A stretch of 64,000 bases of DNA, taken from CAYNHZ01 sp964397445 (GTDB taxonomy: Bacteria > Bacteroidota > Bacteroidia > Bacteroidales > UBA932). Shown here piece after piece: positions 42,655-52,460 of this stretch. Position 1 is the first letter of the stretch, and each line of letters starts with the position of its first letter. The DNA is taken from positions 124,001 to 188,000 of the forward strand of contig CAYNHZ010000001.1 of assembly GCA_964397445.1 (NCBI GenBank), in the 5' to 3' direction. The notes under the pieces are model-generated. The model had not been told where the DNA came from. It did no database searches and was given only the letters and a program-made list of their open reading frames with translations. Both the position numbers and the translations under genes were made by a program.

Positions 42655-45441
42655 CTATTTTATCACTTGTGCACCCTTGATTTTTTTCAATTGTGTTTTA
42701 GCATCTCCAACTACAACAAATGTCAATCCATTAACATCAAGATATTCATTTGCAAGAGATTGAATTTGTTCTAAAGTTATATTTTTGACAATATTCTCTT
42801 CCAATTTCACATAATCTTTAGGAAGATCATAGATATAACTTTGTGACAACATATTCACAAGATCATTACCTGTTTCAAAAGCAAACGCATTTTTACGAAG
42901 CATTGCATCTTTCGTTGTAGCAAGCATATCAGGAGTATAATTTTTACCATAATTGGTAAAGATCTCTTTGAAAAGATCTAACGACTCCTTAGTCACATTT
43001 GCCTGTACACTTGATGAAGCGGAAAACATACCATAATTTTTATTAGGAGAAAAATAGGAATAAGCGCCATAAGTGTAGCCTCTTTGAAGGCGAAGCACAT
43101 CAAACAATAATCCGTTTGAGCCGGAACCAAGTTTAAAATTCAAAACATCCAATGCAAAATAGTTTGGATCAGAATATGGAAGAGAGATCCTCGTTGCCAT
43201 AACAACAGATTGTTTTGCCCCTGGATAATCAATAAAATAGGTTTTCCCCTTAGAATCACCTTGCGCAAAAGTTATAGCAGGGATAGTTATCTCCTCACCA
43301 TTCCAATTCTTCACAATCGAAGTGAGAGCTTTGATACATTTTGCTTTATCAACATCCCCTGCAACAATAAATGATGCGATTTTAGGTGAAATATTTTTAG
43401 CATTAAACTCCTTAATATCATTAATAGTGATAGAGGCAATACTCTCTGCTGTTCCGATATTATCCAATGAAATAACCGACTCTTCACCAAACAACAACTT
43501 CAAAGAGGCCTTTGATGCAATATAACTTGGCTCTTTTTTATTTCTAATAATAGTGGCAGCTGCTTTGTTTTTCTCCCTCTCGAAAACAGCTTCATCGAAA
43601 CGAGGTTTGAGTATCATCTCCTCAATGATAGCAAGTGTACTTTCAAAATTGCGTGAGAGACAAGAACCTGAAATCGTAGTATTATTTTTCGAAGAAAATA
43701 CCCTAACATTTGCCCCCAACATATTCAAATCTTGTTCCAACTCCTGTGGTGTACGAAGCTCTGTCCCTTGATTCATTAAAGCAGCATTCAAAGATGAAAC
43801 ACCCTCTTTTCCTTTTGGATCAAGTTGAACACCACCTTTAATAACAATTTTGAAATTGATCATAGGGATCTCATTCTGTGTGATACCCACTACGCTCATA
43901 CCATTAGACAATTTGTCCTCCCAAATCAACGGAAGAGTAACCTCAGGGGTATTCGGCATATATTGTGGTTCAATAGAGCGATCAAAAGCAGAAGCTGTTC
44001 TGGTATATTCATCATCCACAATTGCACCCGCTTTAGATTTTGTCATCTGACTTGAAGCATCCTCAACACTCTCAACATGTACCTTGGCAGGGACAGAATT
44101 TGTAATTGCTAAATTAAGTTTACCGGAAGGTACCATACTTAGAGCAATATAATTCTTACCTTTCACATATTGGTTGAAAACTCTCATTACATCCTCTGCT
44201 GTAACTTTTTTCATATCTTCAAGTTCATCAATAAACCTATCAGGCTTGCCTCCAAACTCGTTAGCTCTTGCAAATGAAAGTGCTTTACTTGCAACACTTG
44301 AAAGACGATTGTATACAGTGGTCTCATTTGAAGCTTTAATTGCTTCAAGATCTTTTGGATCGATACCATTCTGTTCAAACATCTCAAATCCTTTTTGAAT
44401 AGCAGCATAAACAGTATCAAGAGATACTCCTTCAAATGCTTGAACTTCGATTTCGAAAGTACCGGCAACCTCTTGCGAGTTATTGTATGCACTCACATTA
44501 GGTGATAGATTTCCCTCAACAATTGTCTTATATAAAGGAGAATTCTTAGTCCCTGCAAGAAGCTCCGCTAAAATAGAGAGGGCCTGCTCATCTTTATGAT
44601 ACCCTTCAACCGTGGGGTAACAAACAGACAATAGAGGGAGTGGCGCAAATGGATCTTCATATACAACATTTTTTGATTTCTCAATGGTAATAGGCCAAGG
44701 CTTCGGTTTCTCAATATCATTTCCTTTTGAGATCTCTCCAAAATATTTTTCTATCATCTCTTTAACAAGAACAGGATCAAAATCACCGGCTATCGACAAA
44801 GTGGCATTTTGAGGAATATAGAATGTACGATAAAACTCCTTAACATCATCTATAGTAGCTGAGCGTATATCATCCATTTTCCCTATTACAGACCAACTGT
44901 AAGGGTGCCCTTCCGGGAACATCTCCTCACTCATAATAGCAAATGCTTGACCATAAGCCCTATTATCTGCTGTCTGTCTCTTCTCGTTGAGGATGACATC
45001 GACCTCACGATCAAGTCCGGCTTGAGTTACAGTGTTAATAAAAAATCCCATTCTGTCAGACTCCATCCAAAGTACCTTTTCGAGTGCATCTCTTGGAATA
45101 ATATCATAGTAAACTGTACCATCTTGACCTGTTCCACCATTAAATTCTCCACCCATAGCAGATATCTTTTGGAAGAATGCATTCCTTGGAAGGTTTTCTG
45201 AGCGTTGGAATAACATATGTTCAAAAAAGTGTGCAAATCCTGTTTTCCCAACCTTCTCCCTTCCTGACCCCACATGAAATTGAATTGCTACACCAACAAT
45301 AGGATCAGAATGATCCTCGTGGAGAACAACTTTTAAGCCATTTGGCAAAGTATATTGATCGTATTTAACCTCCATCTTCTTTTCTTGAGAACAAGCAAAG
45401 AGGAATGGGATAATTAGAGAAAATAAAAATATTTTTTTCAT
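42655..45441 (-). CDS. M16 family zinc peptidase, lipoprotein
   Basis: A 928-residue double-domain M16 (insulinase/pitrilysin) peptidase. The signal peptide ends in lipobox L-F-A-C (Cys17). The zinc site is intact: His71-Phe-Phe-Glu-His75, with the distal ligand Glu153 in L-N-E-K-R. The second M16 half (about 490-928) lacks the motif, as is usual for the non-catalytic half. It should act on peptides in the periplasm or at the membrane surface. It sits between lgt, the lipoprotein-modifying enzyme, and the tricorn protease gene, 29 and 27 bp away. Confidence 0.94.
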   Translation of the reverse strand: MKKIFLFSLIIPFLFACSQEKKMEVKYDQYTLPNGLKVVLHEDHSDPIVGVAIQFHVGSGREKVGKTGFAHFFEHMLFQRSENLPRNAFFQKISAMGGEFNGGTGQDGTVYYDIIPRDALEKVLWMESDRMGFFINTVTQAGLDREVDVILNEKRQTADNRAYGQAFAIMSEEMFPEGHPYSWSVIGKMDDIRSATIDDVKEFYRTFYIPQNATLSIAGDFDPVLVKEMIEKYFGEISKGNDIEKPKPWPITIEKSKNVVYEDPFAPLPLLSVCYPTVEGYHKDEQALSILAELLAGTKNSPLYKTIVEGNLSPNVSAYNNSQEVAGTFEIEVQAFEGVSLDTVYAAIQKGFEMFEQNGIDPKDLEAIKASNETTVYNRLSSVASKALSFARANEFGGKPDRFIDELEDMKKVTAEDVMRVFNQYVKGKNYIALSMVPSGKLNLAITNSVPAKVHVESVEDASSQMTKSKAGAIVDDEYTRTASAFDRSIEPQYMPNTPEVTLPLIWEDKLSNGMSVVGITQNEIPMINFKIVIKGGVQLDPKGKEGVSSLNAALMNQGTELRTPQELEQDLNMLGANVRVFSSKNNTTISGSCLSRNFESTLAIIEEMILKPRFDEAVFEREKNKAAATIIRNKKEPSYIASKASLKLLFGEESVISLDNIGTAESIASITINDIKEFNAKNISPKIASFIVAGDVDKAKCIKALTSIVKNWNGEEITIPAITFAQGDSKGKTYFIDYPGAKQSVVMATRISLPYSDPNYFALDVLNFKLGSGSNGLLFDVLRLQRGYTYGAYSYFSPNKNYGMFSASSSVQANVTKESLDLFKEIFTNYGKNYTPDMLATTKDAMLRKNAFAFETGNDLVNMLSQSYIYDLPKDYVKLEENIVKNITLEQIQSLANEYLDVNGLTFVVVGDAKTQLKKIKGAQVIK

Positions 45442-45470
45442 ATAATTTTGATTGAAATTAGATAATCTAT

Positions 45471-46349
45471 TTATTTAACACTTTTAACATGAGACAATTC
45501 CGTCTTTTTCTTCCCTTTATGAGGGGTAGGCTCAATGAGTTTTGCCGGTTTTCCTTTTAAGAAACTCAAAATAAAGATAATTATCCCTGCTATAATAAAT
45601 GGAATGCTTAATAACTGCCCCATATTTAAAGCCATCCCTTGTTCAAAAGCCTCTTGAGGCTCTTTTATAAACTCTATTAGAAATCTGATACCAAAGAGTC
45701 CTATAAGGAATATTCCGAAAATCTCCCCCCTTTTCAATTTAGGCAATAAACGTAAATAAGTAATAAGCAATCCTATACCTAATAGGCAATAGGAAATAGC
45801 TTCATATAATTGGGTCGGATGTTTAGCAACTGTCTCCCCTCTAAGGGTGAAAATAAAACCCCAGGGAAGATCGGTCGGATTGCCGTATATTTCCGAATTC
45901 ATAAGGTTACCGAGTCTAATCAAAGCCCCTGCAAAACAAACAGCAATAACAACTCTATCTATCAACCACAAATAATCAAATCCGTACTTCTTTCCATATT
46001 TGTGTACATACCACCACATTGCAAAAAGGACACCTATTGCCCCCCCGTGCGAAGCAAGCCCCCCCTCCCAGGTCATAAGTATTTTCCAAGGGTGAGAAAA
46101 ATAATAAGCAGGCTCATAAAATAAAACATGGCCAAGTCGTGCACCAACTAAAGTACCTATTAATAAGGCATATAGAAGAGGATCTAATGTACTTGTGGGA
46201 ACCCCTTCCCTCTTATAAAACCATCGCACAATAAGATAGCCTATTGGGAACAATCCTGAAACAAACAGTAATGAATACCATTTCAAATGAAAATTGCCTA
46301 TTGCAATAATATCAGGATCCACACTCCAAATAATCGAAAGTAACTCCAT
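45471..46349 (-). CDS. lgt: Prolipoprotein diacylglyceryl transferase
   Basis: A 292-residue, seven-helix inner-membrane enzyme that transfers diacylglycerol to the lipobox cysteine of prolipoproteins. Signatures include G-A-R-L-G-H-V-L-F-Y (about residue 89), W-E-G-G-L-A-S-H-G-G and L-I-R-L-G-N-L-M-N-S-E-I-Y-G. A basic tail of about 25 residues at the C-terminus is longer than in E. coli. It lies 9 bp after the methyltransferase gene. Confidence 0.96.
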   Translation of the reverse strand: MELLSIIWSVDPDIIAIGNFHLKWYSLLFVSGLFPIGYLIVRWFYKREGVPTSTLDPLLYALLIGTLVGARLGHVLFYEPAYYFSHPWKILMTWEGGLASHGGAIGVLFAMWWYVHKYGKKYGFDYLWLIDRVVIAVCFAGALIRLGNLMNSEIYGNPTDLPWGFIFTLRGETVAKHPTQLYEAISYCLLGIGLLITYLRLLPKLKRGEIFGIFLIGLFGIRFLIEFIKEPQEAFEQGMALNMGQLLSIPFIIAGIIIFILSFLKGKPAKLIEPTPHKGKKKTELSHVKSVK

Positions 46350-46358
46350 ATCTATTTT

Positions 46359-47270
46359 TTATAATGTTAATCTTGTAAATACACTCAGTGGCAGTGACCT
46401 GCCATATCTGTCATTCAATAAAAGCTCTCCGGAGGTCCTCTCACCTTTATCACCGAAAGCGCATTTTACCAAAGTATCGGAAAGCATCGCAGAATATCCA
46501 TTTGAATAGAGATTGAGTAGGACAAAGCTATTCGAAGGGGATAAAATCTTAGCGCACTCTTGAAGAAGCTCATATAGACACTCATCCAATTTCCATCGTT
46601 CACCATCAGGGCCGCGTCCATAAGCCGGTGGATCTAAAATCAAACCATCATAGATATTGCCCCTTTTCGCCTCACGATGGACAAATTTAAGGGCATCCTC
46701 AAGAACCCATCTGATATTTTCCATCCGACTAAGTTCCATATTACCTTTTGCCCAAGTAATCACCTGTTTAACAGAATCCAAATGGGTCACTTGCGCACCG
46801 GCTCTGCGTGCTGCCAAAGAGGCTGCACCTGTATATGCAAAAAGATTTAGAACCTTAATCTCTCTCTCAACATTTTCACGTAACTTCAACACTTGATTAT
46901 AAATAAAATCCCAATTTGGGGCTTGCTCAGGAAATATCCCCACATGCTTAAACGATGTGAGCCCCAATCGAAGTTTGAATTCGAAACCGGGAACATCTCC
47001 CTTATAATCTATAACCCACTGTTCCTCCATTTTTTTCAGCATATTCCAGACACCGGAATCCTCCTTGCCCGAACGACTAAAACCAGCCCCCGCAGTAAAT
47101 TTAGTATGTGCCGCATTATCCCATTCCTTATTCGTTAATGTCTTATTCCACAACGCTTTAGGCTCAGGGCGAGAAAGAATATAATTACCAAATCTTTCGA
47201 GTTTTTCAAAATTACCCGAATCGATCAATTCATAATCTTTCCAAATTTTTGAAGGTGCTTCCAAAATCAT
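46359..47270 (-). CDS. Class I SAM-dependent methyltransferase, RlmI-like
   Basis: A 303-residue SAM-dependent methyltransferase related to the catalytic part of RlmI/RlmK 23S rRNA cytosine methyltransferases, but without the N-terminal PUA domain. The SAM motif L-N-L-F-A-Y-T-G-A-A-S is at about residue 140 and the catalytic-site motif L-D-P-P-A-Y-G-R-G near 210. An RNA substrate is likely; the exact site is unknown. A -7 box ends only 5 bp before its ATG, so the message is probably leaderless. It heads a run to lgt, the M16 peptidase and the tricorn protease. Confidence 0.85.
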   Translation of the reverse strand: MILEAPSKIWKDYELIDSGNFEKLERFGNYILSRPEPKALWNKTLTNKEWDNAAHTKFTAGAGFSRSGKEDSGVWNMLKKMEEQWVIDYKGDVPGFEFKLRLGLTSFKHVGIFPEQAPNWDFIYNQVLKLRENVEREIKVLNLFAYTGAASLAARRAGAQVTHLDSVKQVITWAKGNMELSRMENIRWVLEDALKFVHREAKRGNIYDGLILDPPAYGRGPDGERWKLDECLYELLQECAKILSPSNSFVLLNLYSNGYSAMLSDTLVKCAFGDKGERTSGELLLNDRYGRSLPLSVFTRLTL

Positions 47271-47274
47271 ACCC

Positions 47275-47282
47275 CAAAGATA
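47275..47282 (-). promoter_or_regulatory. -7 promoter element of the methyltransferase-lgt operon
   Basis: TATCTTTG on the minus strand, an exact TAnnTTTG match ending 5 bp from the start codon at 47270. The predicted start of transcription coincides with the ATG. Confidence 0.5.
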
Positions 47283-47305
47283 TGTAAAAAGAATTGTTTT
47301 TTTCC

Positions 47306-47313
47306 TAATTTTG
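47306..47313 (+). promoter_or_regulatory. -7 promoter element of pgk
   Basis: TAATTTTG matches TAnnTTTG exactly, 35 bp before the pgk ATG. It is 23 bp from the opposing box of the methyltransferase gene. Confidence 0.5.
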
Positions 47314-47348
47314 TCCTGTATTAATAATACGATTAATTACCAATCAAT

Positions 47349-48599
47349 ATGCAAAATATAGACAGCTATAATTTTAATGGCAAGAAGGCCATTATTAGGG
47401 TCGATTTTAATGTCCCTTTGAATGAACAATTTGAAATTACTGACGACACAAGAATTCGGGCAGCAATACCAACAATAAAAAAAGTTTTAACAGGGGGAGG
47501 GGCAGTTATTTTGATGTCCCATCTTGGAAGACCAAAGGGTGTTTCAGACAAATATTCACTTAAACACATAATCAAAAGGGTGGAGGAGTTAACAGGGGTT
47601 AGTGTTAAGTTTGCACCTGATTGCCAAAATGCTGATGAGCAAACAAAATCATTAAAAATGGGGGAGATTCTCCTGCTCGAAAACCTAAGATTTTATGAAG
47701 AGGAGGAGGGGAAACCCCGTTCACTTGCAGAGACAGCCTCTGATCAAGAGAAAAAGGCGGCAAAAGCGATAGTTAAAGAGAAACAAGTCGTTTTTACCCA
47801 AAAATTAGCCTCTTACGCAAATTGTTATATTAATGACGCTTTCGGAACAGCACATAGAGCACACGCATCTACTGCATTGATAGCTAAATTTTTTCCTAAC
47901 GATAAGATGTTTGGCTATGTAATGGAGGGGGAGATAAAGGCTATTGACAAGGTTCTCGGTAGCCCTGAACGCCCATTGACAGCCATACTCGGCGGTGCAA
48001 AAGTCTCTTCAAAAATAGCCATCATAGAGCACCTTTTAGACTTTGTAGATAATATGATCATAGGTGGAGGGATGGTTTACACATTTAAAAAGGCGCAAGG
48101 GGGAACAATAGGAACATCACTTTGTGAAGATGACCAGATGGAACTTGCACTCAGGATACTCAACAAAGCTAAAGAGAAAAATGTAAAATTACTCCTCTCC
48201 GAAGAGGTTGTAGTAGCAGATGATTTTAACAATGAGGCTAAAACTCAAGTTTGCAAAAGCGATTCGATTCCTGACGGATGGATGGGAATGGATGCTGCAC
48301 CATCCTGCATTGAGATATGGAAAGAGGTTCTGTTGAAATCAAAAACAATCCTTTGGAATGGTCCAGTCGGAGTATTTGAAATGGAAAATTTTGCAAAAGG
48401 GACTAACGCTGTTGCAGAGATACTTGTTGAGGCAACTAAGATGGGTGCCTTTACCCTGATAGGGGGAGGTGACTCTGTTGCAGCTGTAACACAAATGGGC
48501 TATGCAGATAAAGTGAGCTATGTATCGACTGGTGGAGGAGCTATGCTCGAATATCTCGAAGGGATCGAACTTCCTGGAATTAAAGCAATAAGAGAATAA
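47349..48599 (+). CDS. pgk: Phosphoglycerate kinase
   Basis: A 416-residue PGK making ATP from 1,3-bisphosphoglycerate in glycolysis. The substrate-binding segment R-V-D-F-N-V-P-L-N is at residue 17, S-H-L-G-R-P-K-G follows, and the nucleotide site has N-G-P-V-G-V-F-E-M. The C-terminal G-G-G-D-S-V-A-A-V and S-T-G-G-G-A-M-L-E motifs are intact. It lies 40 bp upstream of the symporter-family gene and may be co-transcribed with it. Confidence 0.98.
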   Translation: MQNIDSYNFNGKKAIIRVDFNVPLNEQFEITDDTRIRAAIPTIKKVLTGGGAVILMSHLGRPKGVSDKYSLKHIIKRVEELTGVSVKFAPDCQNADEQTKSLKMGEILLLENLRFYEEEEGKPRSLAETASDQEKKAAKAIVKEKQVVFTQKLASYANCYINDAFGTAHRAHASTALIAKFFPNDKMFGYVMEGEIKAIDKVLGSPERPLTAILGGAKVSSKIAIIEHLLDFVDNMIIGGGMVYTFKKAQGGTIGTSLCEDDQMELALRILNKAKEKNVKLLLSEEVVVADDFNNEAKTQVCKSDSIPDGWMGMDAAPSCIEIWKEVLLKSKTILWNGPVGVFEMENFAKGTNAVAEILVEATKMGAFTLIGGGDSVAAVTQMGYADKVSYVSTGGGAMLEYLEGIELPGIKAIRE

Positions 48600-48638
48600 C
48601 CTAAATTATATATATGTAAAACAAACAGAACCACACGA

Positions 48639-49604
48639 ATGAAAGAACAACTCGAATCTTTAAACGCCCTTGAAATAAATTTCGGTAGCGACGGGATGAT
48701 GATCGTTAACATAATGTTAGCTTTTATTATGTTCGGCGTAGCACTCGGAATAAAACTCGATACCTTTGAAAATGTATTCCGTAAACCCAAATCGATCATT
48801 GTAGGTCTTTGCCTCCAATGGTTTGCACTTCCAGCATTTACTTTTTTATTGGTAATTCTTCTGAACAAATGGATCACACCGATGGTTGGTTTAGGGATGA
48901 TATTAGTAGCAGCCTGCCCAGGAGGTAATATTTCAAATTTTATGTCCTCCTTCTCAAAAGGAAATGTCGAACTCTCGGTGAGTATGACGGCGATTACAAC
49001 AGCTTTTGCCACAGTTATTACCCCCTTCAATTTCTTTTTATGGGGAAACCTCTACTATAAATACATAAGTATAGCGGGAGAGGTCCCAACATTGGTGATT
49101 CCATTTATTCCGATGTTTATGCAAGTGTTGATATTGCTCGGAATTCCTATCGTACTCGGTATTTTATTTGCCCGTTTTTTCCCAAAAACCACAAGCAAAA
49201 TAACAAAACCTTTACAGATAATCTCCCTCCTATTTTTCATCTTAATGGTTGTTTTTGCATTTAAACAAAATTTCCAACTGTTTATAGACAATATCATCTA
49301 CATCTTTATCATTGTGTTTATTCACAACTTTGGAGCACTTGCAATAGGCTTTTTAGGGGGTACAGCTTTCAGATTACCTAAAAGAGATCGCCGCTCCACT
49401 ACAATTGAGGTAGGAATTCAAAATTCGGGACTCGGACTTGTTCTCCTCTTCAACCCCGCTATTTTTCCACCCGAAATATGGCACGGCACATACGGCGGAA
49501 TGTTGTTTGTAACAGCGTGGTGGGGAATCTGGCATATCATCTCGGGGATCACAGTCTCTTCAATATTTAGATGTAAAAAATTACCGGAAGAGGTAACAGC
49601 TTAA
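48639..49604 (+). CDS. Bile acid:sodium symporter (SBF/ASBT) family transporter
   Basis: A 321-residue membrane protein with about nine to ten hydrophobic helices, of the SBF/ASBT family. The conserved A-C-P-G-G-N-I-S-N motif (about residue 91) and the second signature E-V-G-I-Q-N-S-G-L-G (about 259) form the two crossover helices and sodium sites. Bacterial members carry bile acids, pantoate or other organic anions with sodium; the substrate here is undetermined. It lies 11 bp before the acyltransferase gene. Confidence 0.93.
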   Translation: MKEQLESLNALEINFGSDGMMIVNIMLAFIMFGVALGIKLDTFENVFRKPKSIIVGLCLQWFALPAFTFLLVILLNKWITPMVGLGMILVAACPGGNISNFMSSFSKGNVELSVSMTAITTAFATVITPFNFFLWGNLYYKYISIAGEVPTLVIPFIPMFMQVLILLGIPIVLGILFARFFPKTTSKITKPLQIISLLFFILMVVFAFKQNFQLFIDNIIYIFIIVFIHNFGALAIGFLGGTAFRLPKRDRRSTTIEVGIQNSGLGLVLLFNPAIFPPEIWHGTYGGMLFVTAWWGIWHIISGITVSSIFRCKKLPEEVTA

Positions 49605-49614
49605 AATCAAGATT

Positions 49615-50967
49615 ATGGGCAGTCATATTCATAAAATTCAAGACAACAATTTCTCCTATCAATTATTGAAAAAGTATGTTGACTTCTCACTTTTTCAAGC
49701 ATATAGAAAAATCGAATACTTGGGGTTAGAAAATATCCCAAAAGACGGATCAATAATATATGCCCCAAACCACACCAATGCCTTGATGGATGCCCTAATA
49801 GTCCTCTCGATGGCTGATAAGCCGATAGTTTTCGTAGCAAGGGCAGATATTTTTAAAAATAAAGTATTTGCCAAAATCCTCAATTTTTTAAAGATAATGC
49901 CTATAATGAGGATTAGGGATGGAATTGATGAGGTGAAGAAAAACAATGAAACAATAGATAAATCGGTAGATGTTCTTATGGACAATGTTCCATTCTGTAT
50001 CCTGCCGGAAGGGACCCATAGGGCACAACATTCACTACTTCCACTATCAAAAGGGATTTTCAGAATTGCTATCCAGGCATACCAAAAAATGGAGGGGAAG
50101 CGGCCACTCTATATTGTCCCTCTCGGATTGGAATATGGCAATTTCTTCCGATTTCGTTCAACTATCCTTTTACAAGTGGGGAGACCTATTAATATCGGAG
50201 ATTTTCTCTCATCCTACCCCGATGAATCTCAACCGGAGATCATCAATAAAATGAAAGATACCCTTTCAGATCGATTGAAAGAGGTCATCTTATACATCCC
50301 CGATGACGATAATTACGAAGCCACATACGAGATTTGTTCTATCGTTATAAATGAGCAAGTTACAGAATATCTTAAAGACAATCCGAAAGAGAAGAGGCTC
50401 TCTCTCACCACCAGATTAAATTCAAATAAGATAACAGTCAGCGAGATCGAAAATGCTCGCAAAACATCTCCGGAGATTGTAGAGGAGTTATTCAAGAAGG
50501 GGGCAGAAATTAGAGCAAAGAGACTTAAATCAGGAATAAGCCTCGGTTCTATAATTATGAAAAATCCCTTTTGGTCTCGTTTTCTCAAGATGATTATCCT
50601 CTTACTTACAATGCCTTACACTATTGTCGCATCGATTCTTGCACTCCCTGTATCAGCAATTACTCGGATAATTCTTAAAAAGATGAAAGACGAAGCATTT
50701 TTCAATTCTGTGAGATTTGTTATCACCCTCGTAGTTTGGCCATTTATGCTGATAATTTACTCCATTGTCCTTTTCTCAACACTTCCGTGGGAGGTTGCGC
50801 TACTCTCGACTTTGGTCATCTTCCCAGCAAATATGATAGCTCAAGATTGTTTTAGACTTCTCAGACTCAGATATTCTGATGCGAAACTTCTTTACAATCT
50901 CAGTTTAAGAAAAGAGATAAAAGACCTAAAACGCTTCTACTTCCAAAACATCAAAACAAATCATTAA
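49615..50967 (+). CDS. PlsC-like glycerolipid acyltransferase
   Basis: A 450-residue acyltransferase of the 1-acylglycerol-3-phosphate/GPAT superfamily. The catalytic block P-N-H-T-N-A-L-M-D has His53 and Asp59, a H-x5-D spacing instead of H-x4-D; the acceptor-binding block is P-E-G-T-H-R. The C-terminal 140 residues hold two or three membrane helices (about 320-410). It probably acylates a glycerolipid at the inner membrane. It is 2 bp upstream of the outer-membrane barrel gene, so both may serve envelope assembly. Confidence 0.85.
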   Translation: MGSHIHKIQDNNFSYQLLKKYVDFSLFQAYRKIEYLGLENIPKDGSIIYAPNHTNALMDALIVLSMADKPIVFVARADIFKNKVFAKILNFLKIMPIMRIRDGIDEVKKNNETIDKSVDVLMDNVPFCILPEGTHRAQHSLLPLSKGIFRIAIQAYQKMEGKRPLYIVPLGLEYGNFFRFRSTILLQVGRPINIGDFLSSYPDESQPEIINKMKDTLSDRLKEVILYIPDDDNYEATYEICSIVINEQVTEYLKDNPKEKRLSLTTRLNSNKITVSEIENARKTSPEIVEELFKKGAEIRAKRLKSGISLGSIIMKNPFWSRFLKMIILLLTMPYTIVASILALPVSAITRIILKKMKDEAFFNSVRFVITLVVWPFMLIIYSIVLFSTLPWEVALLSTLVIFPANMIAQDCFRLLRLRYSDAKLLYNLSLRKEIKDLKRFYFQNIKTNH

Positions 50968-50969
50968 AA

Positions 50970-52460
50970 ATGATCAGACTTCTTACAATAATCCTTGCAA
51001 TTCTTTTGGCTTTGCCTCTATCAGGGCAATACAAGGAATCACCATCAGATAACTCCACCGCTCAAAGCATTTTTGAGAATGATGCAGACACTGTCAAAGT
51101 GAAGAAAAACAAGAAAAAGAAAAAAGAGGTAATAACAAATGAAAAGGGGGAGATCATAAAAACCGGTTTTAATTTTGGACCTCTTCCGGCAATCGCATAC
51201 GACGCAGATAAAGGGTTTCAATTGGGCGCACTACTCAATATCTTCGACTTTGGAAACGGATCGACCTACCCGAATCCTCGCCAACAATTCTATATAGAGG
51301 GGTCATTTTACACCAAAGGATCTCAATTCTATACTATTTGGTACGACACCAAATTTCTTATCCCAAACACCCGCTTTTCAACCGCTCTAACAGTTATAAA
51401 TGACAAAGGATTAGACTTTTATGGCTTCAATGGGTACAACTCCTTTTATGACCATCAAAGGGTGAGCGACAGTAAAAAAAATGACGACACATATCTATAT
51501 ACCCCTTTCTATAAGGTCAACCGATTATCGGTACTTTACAAAGCCGACTTTATAGGTAATATTTGGAATAAAAAACTATTCTGGGAGGCAGGTTACCATC
51601 TAAATTGGACAAAAGAGGGGGCTATCGATAGGGTTAAAATAAACAAGGGGAAAAAAGAGGAGAAGAAATTTCCCGACTCTGAGCCTACCCTTTTTGAACA
51701 ATATAGAAAATGGGGGATTATTCCCGACAACGAAGCTGATGGCGGACTTGTAAGTGCATTAAGGCTCGGATTACTCTTTGATACAAGGGATAAAGAGGCT
51801 GCTCCTTCAAAGGGGATATGGGCAGAGGGGCATATGATACTTGCACCAAAATTTATCGGCACCAAAAATCCTTTCTATCGCTACTCGATAACATTCAGAC
51901 ACTATGTTCCAATAGTAAAGAACGATATTCTTACTTTTGCATATAGACTTAATTATGAAGGAACTATAGGAAACTCCGCACCATATTATGTACTCCCCTA
52001 TTTGACAGTGATGGGACAGAGTTATGATAGAGACGGTATGGGGGGATTCAGAACAGTAAGGGGGATAATGAGAAATAGAATCCAAGGTTTAGATGTCGGT
52101 ATTTACAATGTGGAATTAAGATATAGATTTGTAAAATTCAAATTATGGAAACAGAATATCGCTTTTGCAGTCAACGCTTTCAGTGATGGAGCTATCGCCA
52201 CACGCTATTACGATATGAGTTTTAAGAAGACAGAGTCAGACTTCAACACTCCGGAAGATTATCAAACTGCTCTGAGCGAATACAACACCTACTTGTCGAA
52301 GGGTTCAAAAGAGGGTCTCCACGCCACTATTGGCGGTGGTATAAGATTTATTATGAATCAGAATTTTATTGTTTGTGTAGAATACGGAACACCGATCGGT
52401 AAAAATCGCAAACAAGACGGACCCGGAGCACTATATGTCAATATCGGATACCTCTTCTAA
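50970..52460 (+). CDS. BamA/TamA-like outer-membrane beta-barrel protein
   Basis: A 496-residue outer-membrane protein with a signal peptide (about 1-20), a lysine-rich linker (about 45-60) and then a 16-strand-type barrel domain related to the surface-antigen (Omp85) barrel. The entry sequence G-F-N-F-G-P-L-P-A-I-A-Y-D-A-D-K-G is typical of a Bacteroidota subfamily. It ends with a terminal aromatic (Y-L-F) as outer-membrane proteins do. No POTRA domains are present, so it is not BamA itself. Its last 30 bp overlap the end of the convergent DAHP synthase gene. Confidence 0.82.
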   Translation: MIRLLTIILAILLALPLSGQYKESPSDNSTAQSIFENDADTVKVKKNKKKKKEVITNEKGEIIKTGFNFGPLPAIAYDADKGFQLGALLNIFDFGNGSTYPNPRQQFYIEGSFYTKGSQFYTIWYDTKFLIPNTRFSTALTVINDKGLDFYGFNGYNSFYDHQRVSDSKKNDDTYLYTPFYKVNRLSVLYKADFIGNIWNKKLFWEAGYHLNWTKEGAIDRVKINKGKKEEKKFPDSEPTLFEQYRKWGIIPDNEADGGLVSALRLGLLFDTRDKEAAPSKGIWAEGHMILAPKFIGTKNPFYRYSITFRHYVPIVKNDILTFAYRLNYEGTIGNSAPYYVLPYLTVMGQSYDRDGMGGFRTVRGIMRNRIQGLDVGIYNVELRYRFVKFKLWKQNIAFAVNAFSDGAIATRYYDMSFKKTESDFNTPEDYQTALSEYNTYLSKGSKEGLHATIGGGIRFIMNQNFIVCVEYGTPIGKNRKQDGPGALYVNIGYLF

